A stretch of 64,000 bases of DNA from NCBI GenBank assembly GCA_963693365.1, contig CAVNZM010000015.1, positions 3,410,001 to 3,474,000 on the forward strand. The letters are read 5' to 3'. Positions 36,993 through 47,740 of this stretch are shown piece by piece (position 1 is the first letter of the stretch; the number at the start of each line of letters is the position of its first letter). This DNA comes from Amoebidium appalachense (lineage: Eukaryota; Ichthyosporea). The notes under the pieces were generated by a model. That model saw nothing but the letters and a program-made list of their open reading frames with translations, was not told the origin of the DNA and did not search any database. A program made the position numbers and the translations under genes.

Positions 36993-39424
36993 TTGAGCAT
37001 ATGCGTGATTTTTGCAGAGGGGACGACGTCACGTGACGGCATGTCTGCTGGATTGTGGGCAGAAGGGACCCACACCCACGCCGGTCGAAGTGCGGCTGCA
37101 CACACAAGTGCTGCCACTCGCCGGCACAGATGATTTAGCCGTCGTGAACTCGATCTACCCTTGGCCACCGCAAACAATAAAGATGTGTTGTCGATGAGAT
37201 GAGCTACTCTGGTGCCGTGATTTTGTGGTGCTCGCGTGAAACGTCGTAGTGATAATAGCAGCGCATGCCCCTCGAGGATGGTGATGTGATCTTCGTGCCG
37301 CCACGGAGTAGATATCGGATGGTGCCACTGCAGACCGTCAACTACTTTCAGAAAAGAGTCGTCGGTCGTGGGGTGGTTCGTGCTGTCGTTACCTTCATCG
37401 GCCGAAAGGGCGTTAATCACGAGCTCACCGGTGTCGTCCACAGGCCCCAAGAAGGAATAACCGGGTCTGGACACCGACTGTGCTAATGCCGTCAACGATT
37501 GCTCAGCCGTAACGGACGCAATAGAAACACCTGCTCCCTTGGTGGACGCATCTGATGCCAACAGAAGAGAGGCGGGAGCAGCCGTCAAATCACACACAAT
37601 GAGAGGTGCCAAATCCACCAACAGGGCCAACTCCCCCTTGACTGCAGAGGGGATTGGGCATGCCGTTAGTGGACATTGGCCGGCTGACAACGCAAACTGA
37701 TAACTCGCCTCTAACACAGAAAATAAAGCTCTATTCAAAAGCAACAACCATGCCCAGCCCCCAAGCAAACGAGATAACGCCCGTGGAGCCACCTCCCGCA
37801 TGAACAGAACCGCCTTTGTGTCGGCAAGTAGCCGCGCCAACCGTGATGCATCCGGTCGAATAACACCGTCCCGTCCAATAGCCAACCCGAGTGCTACGGT
37901 CTCCGGGTGGTCTCGTGACGCCGTGACCGTTTTGGACGGTTTTATTTCGAATCCGTGTGTCTCTCCAGCGCGCCCGGCTGCCGTCATCTCGGAATTTACA
38001 GTAGATTCCTCCAACCCAACCCCCACCCAATCATCCACGTAGATCAAATGTGCCGTATCCGATTGGTCGGTAATGGAATGTGCCGGTGAAGAATTCGATT
38101 GGATGCATCGTTCGATACGTAAAGGCGGGTGCGTGATGTGCTGGTGAGAACCGTGACGTTGGGCGACAAACGGTGTCCATTTCCAGCCCATCGGCATAGA
38201 CAACACCCGCGGATACACCAACCTATCGACACCCGGCAGACCCACTGCTGAAGACGAAACCGGCGGAAGCCCTTGGTACCAAGACAGCCAGTCTGGCACC
38301 CGAAAACGGTGGTAGAAATTCGAAAAATCGTACTTGGCCACCACCACCGCTGCGTCCTTCGGAACAATGATACTACACAAATCTGCCGGACTGGGAAAAT
38401 TCGGATTGGGCGGGTCTATCATGACTGCATTCATGGGGCGAGCATCCATGATAAGACGGTCTTCCTTCTCATCTTTCTCCACCGCAAAAAAACCATTGAT
38501 AATCTTTGGGGGCTCCGAAATTTCTGAAAAAGCAACCATACCACAAACGTACATACGCTTAGCCAATATAGGCCACTCCGCAGGCGACGCAAATGCATGG
38601 ACAGGACGCCCGGGCAAAGGGTGGGCTCCTTCGGCACCCTCAGTGGTGCTCTCAGTTGCCAACACGCCCCCAAGCCCGCAAACTCCGTGACCGTTCGGCT
38701 GTCCGACCGCGTCACCCGTGCGATTTGACGCCACCACCAACACGTTTGGCTTCTCCATCATCTCCTTGAGGTCAGGTGGAAGGACCTCTAGGAGCGGAAC
38801 TGTTGCCCCAAACCCCTCAGGAGGAAGGGCAATACGCTCAGCAACTATGGGGGTGAAGGCTTTTGAGTGATTGAAATATGGGAAAGATTCAGACACAGCC
38901 GCTAAGGGGACATTGCTGATCCTGCGGCGCATATCCGCGCAAAAAACGAAAATTCGCTGAATGGATTGTGTCTGTGCCGGTGAGGGTGCATGAGAAAAGT
39001 GCGTGGATTTAGGAAAAGGCGTGGGAAAAAAGTGTGTGCTGGTAGGAGGGGAAAATGTTGAAAAGTGTGTGTGATTCTGGGAAGAGGTGTCGTGCATGTT
39101 GTGCCAAACATCGTTCCTAGGAGATTCTACCGAGCCAGGTGGCCCATTATACAACGTGTTGATTGCAGCTATGGTTCTATTAACCAACTTTAACACAGCA
39201 AATCTCTTGTTGAACCTCCCACGTCTTCTTGGAGAGGCCAACCTAACACCATCAAGCAACAGCGGGACTACAAAAAGGGGAAGTGGAAGTAAATCATTAG
39301 ACACATGGGGAAACAAGCCTGGCTCAGCTGCGCCCGTGACGCCCTCACCAGGGGTACTAACATGGGGGGCTACGGGCTCACCGGTGTACCACTTCCGAGA
39401 GCCCACCCCCGACACACCACTCAT
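36989..39424 (-). CDS. Reverse transcriptase-RNase H of the retroelement
   Basis: 811 residues. Reverse transcriptase core: GFFAVEKDEKEDRLIMDAR (about residue 335), AKYDFSNFYHRFRVPD, VLSMPMGWKWTPFVAQ, and the active-site box YVDD at 462-465. RNase H follows: LLASDASTKGAGVS (about 622), the Glu of ILEGHALLLSLRRF, HLIDNTSLLFAVAKG and HNPADMPSR, giving the expected Asp/Glu/Asp/Asp set. The N-terminal ~300 residues are low in recognisable motifs; a His/Ser/Pro-rich stretch lies at 110-150. There is no protease, integrase or methyltransferase. The ATG overlaps the gag stop by 4 nt. Confidence 0.93.
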   Translation of the reverse strand: MSGVSGVGSRKWYTGEPVAPHVSTPGEGVTGAAEPGLFPHVSNDLLPLPLFVVPLLLDGVRLASPRRRGRFNKRFAVLKLVNRTIAAINTLYNGPPGSVESPRNDVWHNMHDTSSQNHTHFSTFSPPTSTHFFPTPFPKSTHFSHAPSPAQTQSIQRIFVFCADMRRRISNVPLAAVSESFPYFNHSKAFTPIVAERIALPPEGFGATVPLLEVLPPDLKEMMEKPNVLVVASNRTGDAVGQPNGHGVCGLGGVLATESTTEGAEGAHPLPGRPVHAFASPAEWPILAKRMYVCGMVAFSEISEPPKIINGFFAVEKDEKEDRLIMDARPMNAVMIDPPNPNFPSPADLCSIIVPKDAAVVVAKYDFSNFYHRFRVPDWLSWYQGLPPVSSSAVGLPGVDRLVYPRVLSMPMGWKWTPFVAQRHGSHQHITHPPLRIERCIQSNSSPAHSITDQSDTAHLIYVDDWVGVGLEESTVNSEMTAAGRAGETHGFEIKPSKTVTASRDHPETVALGLAIGRDGVIRPDASRLARLLADTKAVLFMREVAPRALSRLLGGWAWLLLLNRALFSVLEASYQFALSAGQCPLTACPIPSAVKGELALLVDLAPLIVCDLTAAPASLLLASDASTKGAGVSIASVTAEQSLTALAQSVSRPGYSFLGPVDDTGELVINALSADEGNDSTNHPTTDDSFLKVVDGLQWHHPISTPWRHEDHITILEGHALLLSLRRFTRAPQNHGTRVAHLIDNTSLLFAVAKGRSSSRRLNHLCRRVAALVCAAALRPAWVWVPSAHNPADMPSRDVVPSAKITHMLK

Positions 39425-40710
39425 CGATCCCTGACGGGGTTAAGGCCCTCGCCCTTCCCCATCTTTCCCTCCTTCTCCTTTCCCTTTTTCCCCTTCTCGA
39501 TCTGCGCAAACAGCTTAACCGTCGTAGCCTCACGCGCCAACAGCGCGTTTGCACGGACCAGCGTGGCGCTCGATGTGCTCTTGCCTACCGAGGGGCAGTA
39601 GCTGAGGCTGTAGCCGGGCACGTTCACATAGGCGTCCAAATCCATGACCCGGCGGAGGAGGCGCTCCGTTGCATCAAGGAAGAGGAACTTGGGCACACAC
39701 TGTTTGATGCCCACATCGATTGCATCAAGGCCTAGGATGACAGAAGCCTCATACCACGCAAATGCTTTCAGAATCTGGGACCCTGTGGCCCTTGCCTTCG
39801 CAAACGTGCCAACCGCAAATGTGGTGACCAAGTCGCGCCCGGTAGAGTAGTCGCCGTAGGAGATATTGTCGTTGATGAAGTTGTGGCCCAGATAACCTTC
39901 CTCCGAGAACGAACCTGCAATTCTTCCCAAATCCGCCGGTTTCACTGCGAATTGCAAAGTTTCCTGCACTGGCTCTGCGGGCACCACACGAGCCGTCTTG
40001 GCAATCTTAACCGTTTTGCTGTCTTGGAAGTACACCCCTGCCGCCGCCATCCCAGAATTGGAAGGGTCCGTTATCCACTCCTCTGGAATAGACTCACTCA
40101 ACTGCTGCTTAGCTGGAGCGGGCTTAGGGCGAAGACGAAGGGACTCAACCGTGGCTCTGCCCTGCTTGGCACCGTCGTTTTGCGAGTCCTCGGCCAAGAA
40201 GCCCCCCAAAAACGCCTGCTGGTGCCCCCACTCACCCCTGCCTGCCGTGCCCGTGTCGTCTCCGCTCTCTTTAGGCTGCTTGGTTGTGCCGGGAATATCT
40301 TGACTGGGCTGGTAGGCATGCACAAACCGATAGGGCGATGGTTGCTGGTTGGTGACGACAACCTTCTGAGCGATATAAGCCAACAGCTCCCAACCCTCGT
40401 CTCTCTGCCCCTCCAAACTGCCGAGGTCAAATTTACACAGCTCGAGCACGTGGCACAGATAGTCCACCTGCTCCTTGGTGGGAGGATCGGACACGTCTCC
40501 CTCCTGGGCAACTACCCTGTCCAGCAACGCTGCTAGCAGCCTACGAAAGACCAACCACCGAGAGGAGGATGGGCTGCGAATATACGCCACGCCCCGCTCA
40601 ATCACTGTCACCACTGCTGTCGACCACGAGGCCGTGTTCACCTGGCTGTCAAGAAACCCCTCTGCTTGCCTCTCCAGAATGCGACTTTCCTGTGCGTTTC
40701 CGGCTGCCAT
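39421..40710 (-). CDS. Gag-like ORF of the retroelement
   Basis: 429 residues from the ATG at 40710 (MAAGNAQESRILERQ). It lies first in the element, in the gag position, but has no CCHC zinc knuckle. The N-terminal part is helical (LVFRRLLAALLDRVVAQEGD). The middle is Pro/Gly/Gln-rich, and the C-terminus is basic (KGKKGKEKEGKMGKGEG), which could bind RNA. The role as nucleocapsid is inferred from position only. The start codon lies 17 bp inside repeat B'. The stop TGA overlaps the start of the RT ORF. Confidence 0.8.
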   Translation of the reverse strand: MAAGNAQESRILERQAEGFLDSQVNTASWSTAVVTVIERGVAYIRSPSSSRWLVFRRLLAALLDRVVAQEGDVSDPPTKEQVDYLCHVLELCKFDLGSLEGQRDEGWELLAYIAQKVVVTNQQPSPYRFVHAYQPSQDIPGTTKQPKESGDDTGTAGRGEWGHQQAFLGGFLAEDSQNDGAKQGRATVESLRLRPKPAPAKQQLSESIPEEWITDPSNSGMAAAGVYFQDSKTVKIAKTARVVPAEPVQETLQFAVKPADLGRIAGSFSEEGYLGHNFINDNISYGDYSTGRDLVTTFAVGTFAKARATGSQILKAFAWYEASVILGLDAIDVGIKQCVPKFLFLDATERLLRRVMDLDAYVNVPGYSLSYCPSVGKSTSSATLVRANALLAREATTVKLFAQIEKGKKGKEKEGKMGKGEGLNPVRDR

Positions 40711-40726
40711 GATTGCGAAAAGAAGC

Positions 40727-41194
40727 AAGAGAAAGCAAGAGCAAACCGTAAGGCACCAACTAATCAGACTGAGGTCTCAGCTTCTGCCCCTTTACACAAG
40801 GTGCCACCAAACCAAGAAAACACCCAAACAGCCTAAGTATTACCTTATCACGTTGCTCCCTCCCCTTTTTTCTTTTCACCTACACACTAGCTCTAAAAAC
40901 AAGAACTGAACGAACGACGCCCACAGCCAGCTCTACAAAGCTGGTGCGCGGCTCACTCACATTTTTAGAACAGTGGAAAAGCCACCAATCATATCACCTA
41001 TCTACTGATAACAGTTACTACGGATCACTTCATAACTATACCTGATCTATATCCAATCACTAAAGATACATACGACTGAGCTTAACATTCTACCCGTTAG
41101 GGCCAATCAGCTTGCACCGCTATGTAGCCGTTACCGCCGACTGACCGAACACGTGTCATCTCTCACCGCTGCCTCCTCCCGCTCGAGAACAACA
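40727..41194 (-). repeat. Split direct repeat B, 5' terminal copy
   Basis: 468 bp. Forms the 5' end of the element and so should hold its promoter. On the minus strand I see no clear TATA; ATTGG words lie near 41103, 41051 and 40986. Confidence 0.92.
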
Positions 41195-42440
41195 GACTCT
41201 CCCTGTCTTTTCCCTGTTTTTCTCTCCACGTGCGCGCACACGTGCATACACACCCACACACACACACACACGTCCACACCTGCACCCACCACGAAACTTT
41301 ACACACATGCACTCGTGATACATACAGACGATAAAATGCGGTCAGGAAGCCTAGTTCCACTCTATTTGGGTGGCGGATAATGACACTAACAGTAACGTCC
41401 TGCGGCACGCATACATGCACGAGCATGTTCCCGTATGGCGCGGTATCGATCTTCGGTCGTCTTCCTATTGGCATCTGCGATTGGTGGATCTAGAGAGGGG
41501 TAGATGCATTCTTTTGTTCGTTTTGTGTGACATTTTGCCACGAGACTGACCGAAAGTTTGTTTAAAGTGACAAATTGGCTTTTCCTGACGCTTCATATAA
41601 AATGGTTTTGGCTTGATGAAGTGAGTTCATATCTATAGGTATGATTTCACTCGGCACCGAGGTGCATACGATCACATATATGGGTCCATATATGTTTATA
41701 TATCGCCAAATGTAGTTTGATAGACCATGCATAATACGTATACCGCAACACACACACGACACATTCACAACTGACACCCAGAAAGATAGCTTTAAAGCGT
41801 CTGGCTCTGGCCTCCACGTTTTTCAGGGTAGTCTTCTCTATTCCCTTATTAATGGTGCACAGTATGATATTGTGATACGGTGTCTTAGCTTTCTTTCGGA
41901 GCTACCGATGCTAGCCTCTGCTTACCCATAGTATGTAATAGGGATGTCGTATACACACGAACCGAACCACTACGATGGCGCTAATTGTTGCCTAGCATGT
42001 ACATATGTCACTAGCTGCATTTGATTGGCTGCGCTGGAAAACGCAGTAGAGTGTGGCTGGGCCCCCGACAGTGTCTACGCAATAAAAAGTGTGTAAAACC
42101 CAATATGTAGCTCGAGCTCTGATGCACTTGTACTTTGAATAGTACTCAGCTGCAGTGCTCAATGGCCAACTGCACATCATATATACCATTACAGTATGGC
42201 CAACAAAAAACAGTATCAGTCACTCCAAATATTGTAAAATGTATGATACACCTATCCTAACTACGGCCACACACAATACACACAATGAGCCGGCTGTTTA
42301 TTTTTAGCTCTCTATTTTTGTATTTGACCGGTAACGAGTCAACGCGGTGAACCGAAAAAATGCATTACACTGCTCGCCTAGGTCCACACAATCCAATGAA
42401 AAGCGTTCCCGCCAGATCTTACAGTTTAACTGATAGCTCA
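41195..42440. other. Intergenic, no gene seen
   Basis: Unique sequence with a small CA tract at 41250-41275 and (about 42056-42102) a 47-bp element shared with the right end of the window. No strong ORF. Confidence 0.45.
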
Positions 42441-42450
42441 TCGCGTTTTG

Positions 42451-42655
42451 ATTGGCCAAAGACCCGTTACTAGGAGTGGGTGGCCGTGGGCAGCAAGATC
42501 TGTGTGGCTTTGCACAGCCTGGCGGCTTTCCCAGCCATTTGTGACGTCAGGATGGGATATATAAAGGGAGAGTGTTGGACAGATAGGCATCAGAAAACGT
42601 CGTGCCATAACGTGGCTGCACGCAGTCTCTTGCTTTCAATCAGCCAGTATATATA
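42451..42655 (+). promoter_or_regulatory. Promoter of the beta-helix gene
   Basis: ATTGG (reverse CCAAT) at 42451-42455, the CRE core TGACGTCA at 42542-42549, TATATAAAG at 42557-42565 and a second TATATATA at 42648-42655. The ATG is at 42861. The first TATA box would give a leader of about 270 nt, the second about 180 nt. Confidence 0.6.
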
Positions 42656-42860
42656 CGCCGCGACACCCAATCTGCCCCAGCAGCGCAGTTGCATGTTTAT
42701 CAGTACTGACACGATCAAGTCTTTTTAGGCGACTGAGTAGATTTACTGTCTTCGTTCACATGCACACCCGTCAAGGTTTTTCCGTAGTAGTATAATAAGT
42801 AGAGCGTTGTGAGAATATATTGCATAATAGTATAGCCATTGTAGTATTTTCTTCTCGAAG

Positions 42861-42977
42861 ATGACAGACCTCGAGTCTGGTGTTCGCAAGAGCGGGTGGT
42901 CCACCCGCACCAAAATGCTTGTCGGTGTGGGGGCTGCTGTCTTGGTGGCTGCCGCTATAGCCATTCCTGTCGCTGTG
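42861..42977 (+). CDS. Beta-helix surface protein, exon 1 (signal anchor)
   Basis: 39 codons ending in phase 0 at a perfect GTAAGT donor. A short basic tail (SGVRKSGWSTRTK) precedes one hydrophobic segment (MLVGVGAAVLVAAAIAIPVA, residues 19-38). With no cleavage site in view and the long ectodomain C-terminal, this is a type II signal anchor. The intron is 646 bp and carries a CA repeat at 43168-43480. Confidence 0.85.
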
Positions 42978-43623
42978 GTAAGTCACTTTCCACCCTTTGA
43001 CTCTTGTTAAAGGTGTGATTGTGTGTTTTTGATGCAGACTATATAGCCGCTCACTAGTGTTATAGTCTAATGACATTAGAGCTGATGACATCAGAAACGT
43101 ATTCTTATTATCTGAAGTGAACAGGTTGCATAGCGTATGTGATCCATCAATGTTCAGGAACACAGAATACACACACACACACACACTCACATGAAAATCA
43201 CACTGAGGCCATACAAATACACACACGCGCGCACTTAAAGACACGCGTGACTGCACCCACGCACGCACAAGCACACCGTACACGCACATGCACAAGCACA
43301 CGCACAAGCACAATGAGAGCACACGCACATGCGCACATACACAGACACCCTCTTTCTTTTTGACACACATGCAGACACACACGTGCGCGCGCACGCGCAA
43401 ACAAACGCACACACACACACGTAAACTACTGCATTTGCGTACACAGAGCCACACGCTGATAGGTACACCCTCTAAATGAAACACAAGATAAGCACACACA
43501 CCTGGTTCTGGCATACTCCCTTGTGCTTGCCTTTTATAACTCATTGACTCCCGTTCACAACTCAAAAAGACCAAGGCACCTATCAACCTGCTTTCTGACA
43601 ACTGTGAAATTCCATCTCCGCAG

Positions 43624-44001
43624 ACACAAGCAAACAAATCAGATTCCGAGAGCTCTGCCAACACTGGTTCAACAACACTGGCTGGAATCATCATTGACTC
43701 TGTCACTGTCCCAGCCCCCACCACCAGCAGCTCTTCTGCCTTCACATCAACCCCAATTACGTCCACCTCTAGTACTCTCCCAACCACCACCACAACCACC
43801 ACCACAACAACCACTACAACAACCACAACACCACCACCCCCAGAGCCAACGTGCGCGTGGATAGGTAACTGTGCAAGCCAGGTGTGCAACGCAGGCACAC
43901 CTGCATGCACAAAGTGTGTGGATGGGTACAATCTCCAGGACGGAAAGTGTGTGCTTTCCAACGTTGTTCCCGGCGCCTGCCCTGTCGTTGCTGTTGATCA
44001 G
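43624..44001 (+). CDS. Beta-helix surface protein, exon 2 (stalk and Cys-rich module)
   Basis: 126 codons between a CTCCGCAG acceptor and a GTACGT donor, phase 0 at both ends. Begins with a Ser/Thr-rich stretch (TSSSSAFTSTPITSTSSTL), then an uninterrupted Thr run of about 16 residues and PPPPEP, a likely O-glycosylated stalk. A small Cys-rich module follows: CAWIGNC, CNAGTPACTKCVDGYN and DGKCV, of the EGF/furin-like type that often precedes lectin or helix domains in protist surface proteins. Confidence 0.85.
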
Positions 44002-44079
44002 GTACGTCCCCCTTCCCTTCCCCGCACCCCCCACCCCTTCTTCCCTCACCCATCACTGCCGCCTCCACCACCAATCCAC

Positions 44080-44444
44080 ACACACACACTCGCGTGTGCA
44101 CGCACACGCTGCACACGCACACGCTGCACACGCACACGCACACGCAGACGCAGACACGCACACACACTGCACACGCACACGCTGCACACACACACGCACA
44201 CACACACACACACATGCGCGTGCGCGCACGCACGTACCCACGCGTGCAATGCGCAATGGGCACGCACATTCGGATGCCCAATGGGTAACATACACACACG
44301 CACGCACGCACATAGTGCAAATGCGCACGTACACACGTACATGCACATGCTCTTTCTTCCTGTTAAATGATAACTCTGTTCATTGGTGAACTCATTGCGC
44401 CCCCCCCCCCCCCCCCCCAAAAAAAAAAAAAAAAAAAAAAAAAA
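44080..44444. repeat. Intronic CA repeat and C/A homopolymers
   Basis: (CA)n with CGCACG interruptions lies at 44080-44345. A C18 run then an A26 run lies at 44400-44444, just upstream of the exon 3 acceptor at 44517. Confidence 0.88.
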
Positions 44445-44517
44445 GCACACCTCTTGTTTTAACGATTCACAGTAATTCAGATGCCCATCAACACCCACTC
44501 ACTTTGCATACCCACAG

Positions 44518-45654
44518 ACCTGCTACAACGACATTCCATCTGCCGTGACATCAGCCCCCTCAGGGAGCACGGTGACAATCTTCCAAGATGCCACGATCGG
44601 TTGGGAGATTGGATTTTCGAACAGCATTACGATTCAAGGCAACCCCAGTGCAGGCCGCGCGATCAAGCTCACGTGCGCAATGGATAGCCAATGGGGTGGC
44701 ATGTTTAGAGCCACCGGAAACGGACAGACGGTCACGCTGAAGAATTTGGAATTTGTGGGCGGATCGGGATCGTGTTCCGCGTTCCGCACGACCGATCTCG
44801 GATCCGATCAGCAGCCGCAGGAGCCGACGCAGGTGGTTAACCTAAACGCCAACGGGTGTACGTTCCGAAATTTCAACACGTATTCCCGCGGTGGCGCGGC
44901 GATCTTTGTGGGTCTCACAACTTCCACCAACATTGACGGGTGTTCGTTCACAAACAATAAAGTCAACGATTACATGAACGGAAACGAGCAAATCTTCATG
45001 TGGATGGGCGGCGGAGCGGTTTGGATCAAGAACGTCCGCGGATCCACGACCGTCACAAACAGTTGGTTTAGCGGAAACACGTTTTGGTTTAAACACAGTT
45101 TGGGGGGTGCGTTGATGATCGAAACGGTAGAATCACGATCGACGGTACGTGTTTCCGGAAACACGTTCCAGAATAATATGGCGTCTGCCGGGGGCGCATA
45201 TTACACGGCGGCGGTTCAGGGGGGTGGAAAGCTATATTTGGATTCTACGTTTGAGAGTAACGAGGCGAGGGAATTTGGTTGGAATTCGCGTGGTGGTGCA
45301 GCGTGGATTGAACAGGTTGCAGGTTATGTGGAAATCACCGGCGCTTTCCGGAATAATTTTACGCCTCAGGGACGCGGTGGCGCTCTGGCCAATAACATCG
45401 TTACAGGTACGGTTCTGATTAACGCTGAATTTACCACAAATTCAGCCGGAAAATGGGGTTCGATCTGGGCTGCATGGAGCACAGGCGTACCCATAATGGG
45501 AAACGGAAAAGTTATTCTGCAGGGTACGAGCAGAATATCCGGGAATACATCTGGACAGGGGTCGCTTATGCTTTTCAACGGACCGGGTGTTTGGTGGTCG
45601 GTGGACAAATTTGACGGTCAGACGATAACATACACCGCACTTGGCAGGCAATAG
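44518..45654 (+). CDS. Beta-helix surface protein, exon 3 (FxxN/GGA repeats)
   Basis: 378 codons after a CATACCCACAG acceptor, phase 0, to a TAG stop; the whole protein is 543 residues. It starts with TCYNDIPSAVTSAPSGST and then forms a right-handed parallel beta-helix. Paired motifs recur every 30-45 residues: CSFTNN, WFSGN, TFQNN, TFESN, AFRNN, EFTTN and GGAAIF, GGAVWI, GGALMI, GGAYYT, GGAAWI, GGALAN. Combined FxxN and GGA(I/L/V) repeats are the signature of chlamydial polymorphic outer membrane proteins, and are found in some eukaryotic surface proteins too. An adhesive role at the cell surface is inferred. Codon use is G/C- and GA-rich and differs from exons 1-2. Confidence 0.88.
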   Translation, partial: TCYNDIPSAVTSAPSGSTVTIFQDATIGWEIGFSNSITIQGNPSAGRAIKLTCAMDSQWGGMFRATGNGQTVTLKNLEFVGGSGSCSAFRTTDLGSDQQPQEPTQVVNLNANGCTFRNFNTYSRGGAAIFVGLTTSTNIDGCSFTNNKVNDYMNGNEQIFMWMGGGAVWIKNVRGSTTVTNSWFSGNTFWFKHSLGGALMIETVESRSTVRVSGNTFQNNMASAGGAYYTAAVQGGGKLYLDSTFESNEAREFGWNSRGGAAWIEQVAGYVEITGAFRNNFTPQGRGGALANNIVTGTVLINAEFTTNSAGKWGSIWAAWSTGVPIMGNGKVILQGTSRISGNTSGQGSLMLFNGPGVWWSVDKFDGQTITYTALGRQ

Positions 45655-45659
45655 TATGT

Positions 45660-46250
45660 GAGAGCACCAAACGGGAACATGTGCAACTATTGATGTTGAA
45701 ATATGATCTTTTGTTTCTGTTTATGTGTTTCAAAAAGAGTACCATGTCCGTTTATTTTTTGTTTTGTTATCTTTCTATTATGCACATTTGATGTTGATTC
45801 CTATGCTAGACACCAGCAAAAATAACATGGCTTAAGCAAACCTATGCTTATAAACATTGCTAGGGACAGAGTCGCCCTTTTTACACGAATAGATGTATTT
45901 GTGACCTGCTCGAGATTTTCTGTCTTCCTTGCCTCCAACTTATGTGACTGGAGCTTATGTATTACAGAATTGAACAATGCCGCGATTTATAAGATTTTAG
46001 ACACCAATACACGCTCCCGATGAGTGCTAGTGTCTTCAGTACTCCAATTCCACGGAAAACGTTCTGCGGCCTGCAGTTCATATCATACTCGGAGGAATTC
46101 CAATAACGGGGTGACTGGAATTAAGATAATGGGTACTTTAAAAGTATTGTCCAACTGTCTTATTTTCCCCGAGCCAATAGCCTCCGGTATCTTAAATTTT
46201 AATTTTGTCTTGCCATTTTTTCAGCCGGGTGGGTGGGTGGGTTACAGTGG
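45660..46250. other. Downstream region, no gene seen
   Basis: A+T-rich after the beta-helix gene; probable 3' untranslated and intergenic sequence. No clear AATAAA near the stop. Nothing else is seen. Confidence 0.4.
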
Positions 46251-47181
46251 GTGGGTGGGTGGGGAGGGGAGGGGAGGGGGGGGGGGGGGGGGGGGGGGGG
46301 GGCAACAGGCACAGGATCACTGATGATGATGAAAATTCTACTCATAGTGCACGTGCCATCCGTGTGCACCACATGTACAAATCCTATAGCCTGAATGAAC
46401 GTTAATATAGACGAGGCCAAAAATTAAGGGCAGCCATTTTAAAAACATTTAAGACACAAAAAACACCGGCTCTGCGAACCGTTGTTTTGGGCCTGCGGCG
46501 ACATGTGGCTTTTGCATACTCCAATGTATGCGCATGAGACCCACTCGTGTGTGGGTGTGTGTGCGTGTGCGTGCGTGTATGCGATCAATTGCGAGTGTGT
46601 GTATGCTTGTGTGTGTGTTTTTGCATGTGTGCATGTGTTTAGCTTCCTGGGGGGAGTAGGGGGGGGAGGGGGGAGGGGGGAGGATGTTGGCTTACGAAGT
46701 GCCCTTGTGTGCCAGTTCGTGCGCAAGTGAGACAGCGGAGGGGAGGGGGGGGCGAGGGGGGATGGGTGCATAAAAAGATAATAACCCCATTAAGCTCAAA
46801 TTTAAAGATAACGAAAAGCGAGAAATGCCGTGCCACCTAAGCAAACATGGCCCACTGATGCTCCTTCTCCCACCCCCAAAGTTTCCCCTCCCCTTCACAC
46901 TTTTCAGACATGTAGGCATCCTCCTCCCTCCATTCCCCCCTCCTCTCCCCCCACCCCCCCTCCCCCCCTCTTCTCCTCCTCCCCATCTCTCAATAACCCA
47001 TAAATAACTCCCAGTCACCGGGTCCCCCCCCCCCCCCCCCCCCTTTCCCCCCCCGCACATGAACGTGTGCATGCACACACACACAAAAACAACTATTGCT
47101 CGACACTAACACGCACACACGCACGCGCATCCAAGCGTGCACTCGCGCACGCAGGCACACGCTCACAAGCGCGCGCACACA

Positions 47182-47230
<49 letters not shown>

Positions 47231-47740
47231 ACACCCACACACACACACACACACACACACATACATACATACACACACGCGTGCGCGATTACTCCTCATA
47301 AACCCCATCCCTTCTACAGTGTGAGATTCAGAACCTCAATATCGAGGTTCACAAAAAACTCGTAAATGTGTGGGCATGAGGTGGATGGTATTTTGAAAAA
47401 GAGGGGAGGAGAACTGAAAGAAGAGGGGGCCTGTGAAGGGGGGGGGGGGGGGGGGGGGGGGGGAGGGGGGGGGGGGGATATGGTACGTCCCGGGACGTGC
47501 GAGCCGGTGGGGGGGAACCGCCGGGGGGGGGGGGGGGTCCTGGTGTTGTTTTTTTTTTTTTCTTTTTTGTGTGCGTGTGGATGTGGACTGTCACGTGGGG
47601 AGGGGGGAGGGGGGGGGGGGGGGGGGGGGGGGGAGGGGGCCCGGTGAGTGGGAGTTGTGGCTGGGTTTTTGAGAGGGGGAGAGGAGAATGGGGAGCGCGG
47701 GGGGGGGGGGGGGGGGGGGGGGGTTGGCAACAGGGAAACG
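46224..47740. repeat. Low-complexity block (GGGT, poly-G, CA, C-rich)
   Basis: GGGT/poly-G at 46224-46302, GT and GGGA at 46545-46760, C-rich at 46920-47055, CA at 47175-47275, and poly-G at 47437-47475, 47520-47540, 47596-47635 and 47698-47723. No exon is supported in the short unique spacers. Confidence 0.9.

Larger units (their letters stand above)
34894..41194 (-). mobile_element. DIRS-order tyrosine-recombinase retrotransposon (PAT/Ngaro type)
   Basis: A 6.3 kb element on the minus strand. In element orientation: repeat B' (41194-40727), gag-like ORF, RT-RNase H ORF, tyrosine recombinase ORF, repeat A (35976-35673), repeat B (35672-35211), a 15-bp GGGA spacer, and repeat A' (35195-34894). 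This is the split direct repeat plan (A1-body-B1-A2-B2) known for PAT and Ngaro elements, as opposed to the inverted ends of DIRS1. No methyltransferase domain is present. All three ORFs are intact and joined by ATGA overlaps. The two B copies differ by a single 6-bp indel as far as I can see, so the element is young and possibly autonomous. Confidence 0.93.

Noticed and set aside
37800-38690. Plus-strand ORFs of 80-118 codons opposite the RT
   Set aside because: Shadows of the reverse transcriptase gene, which has clear catalytic motifs on the minus strand.
39883-40536. 217-codon plus-strand ORF opposite the gag-like gene
   Set aside because: Antisense shadow; it would lie inside a retroelement whose three same-strand ORFs are coupled by overlaps.
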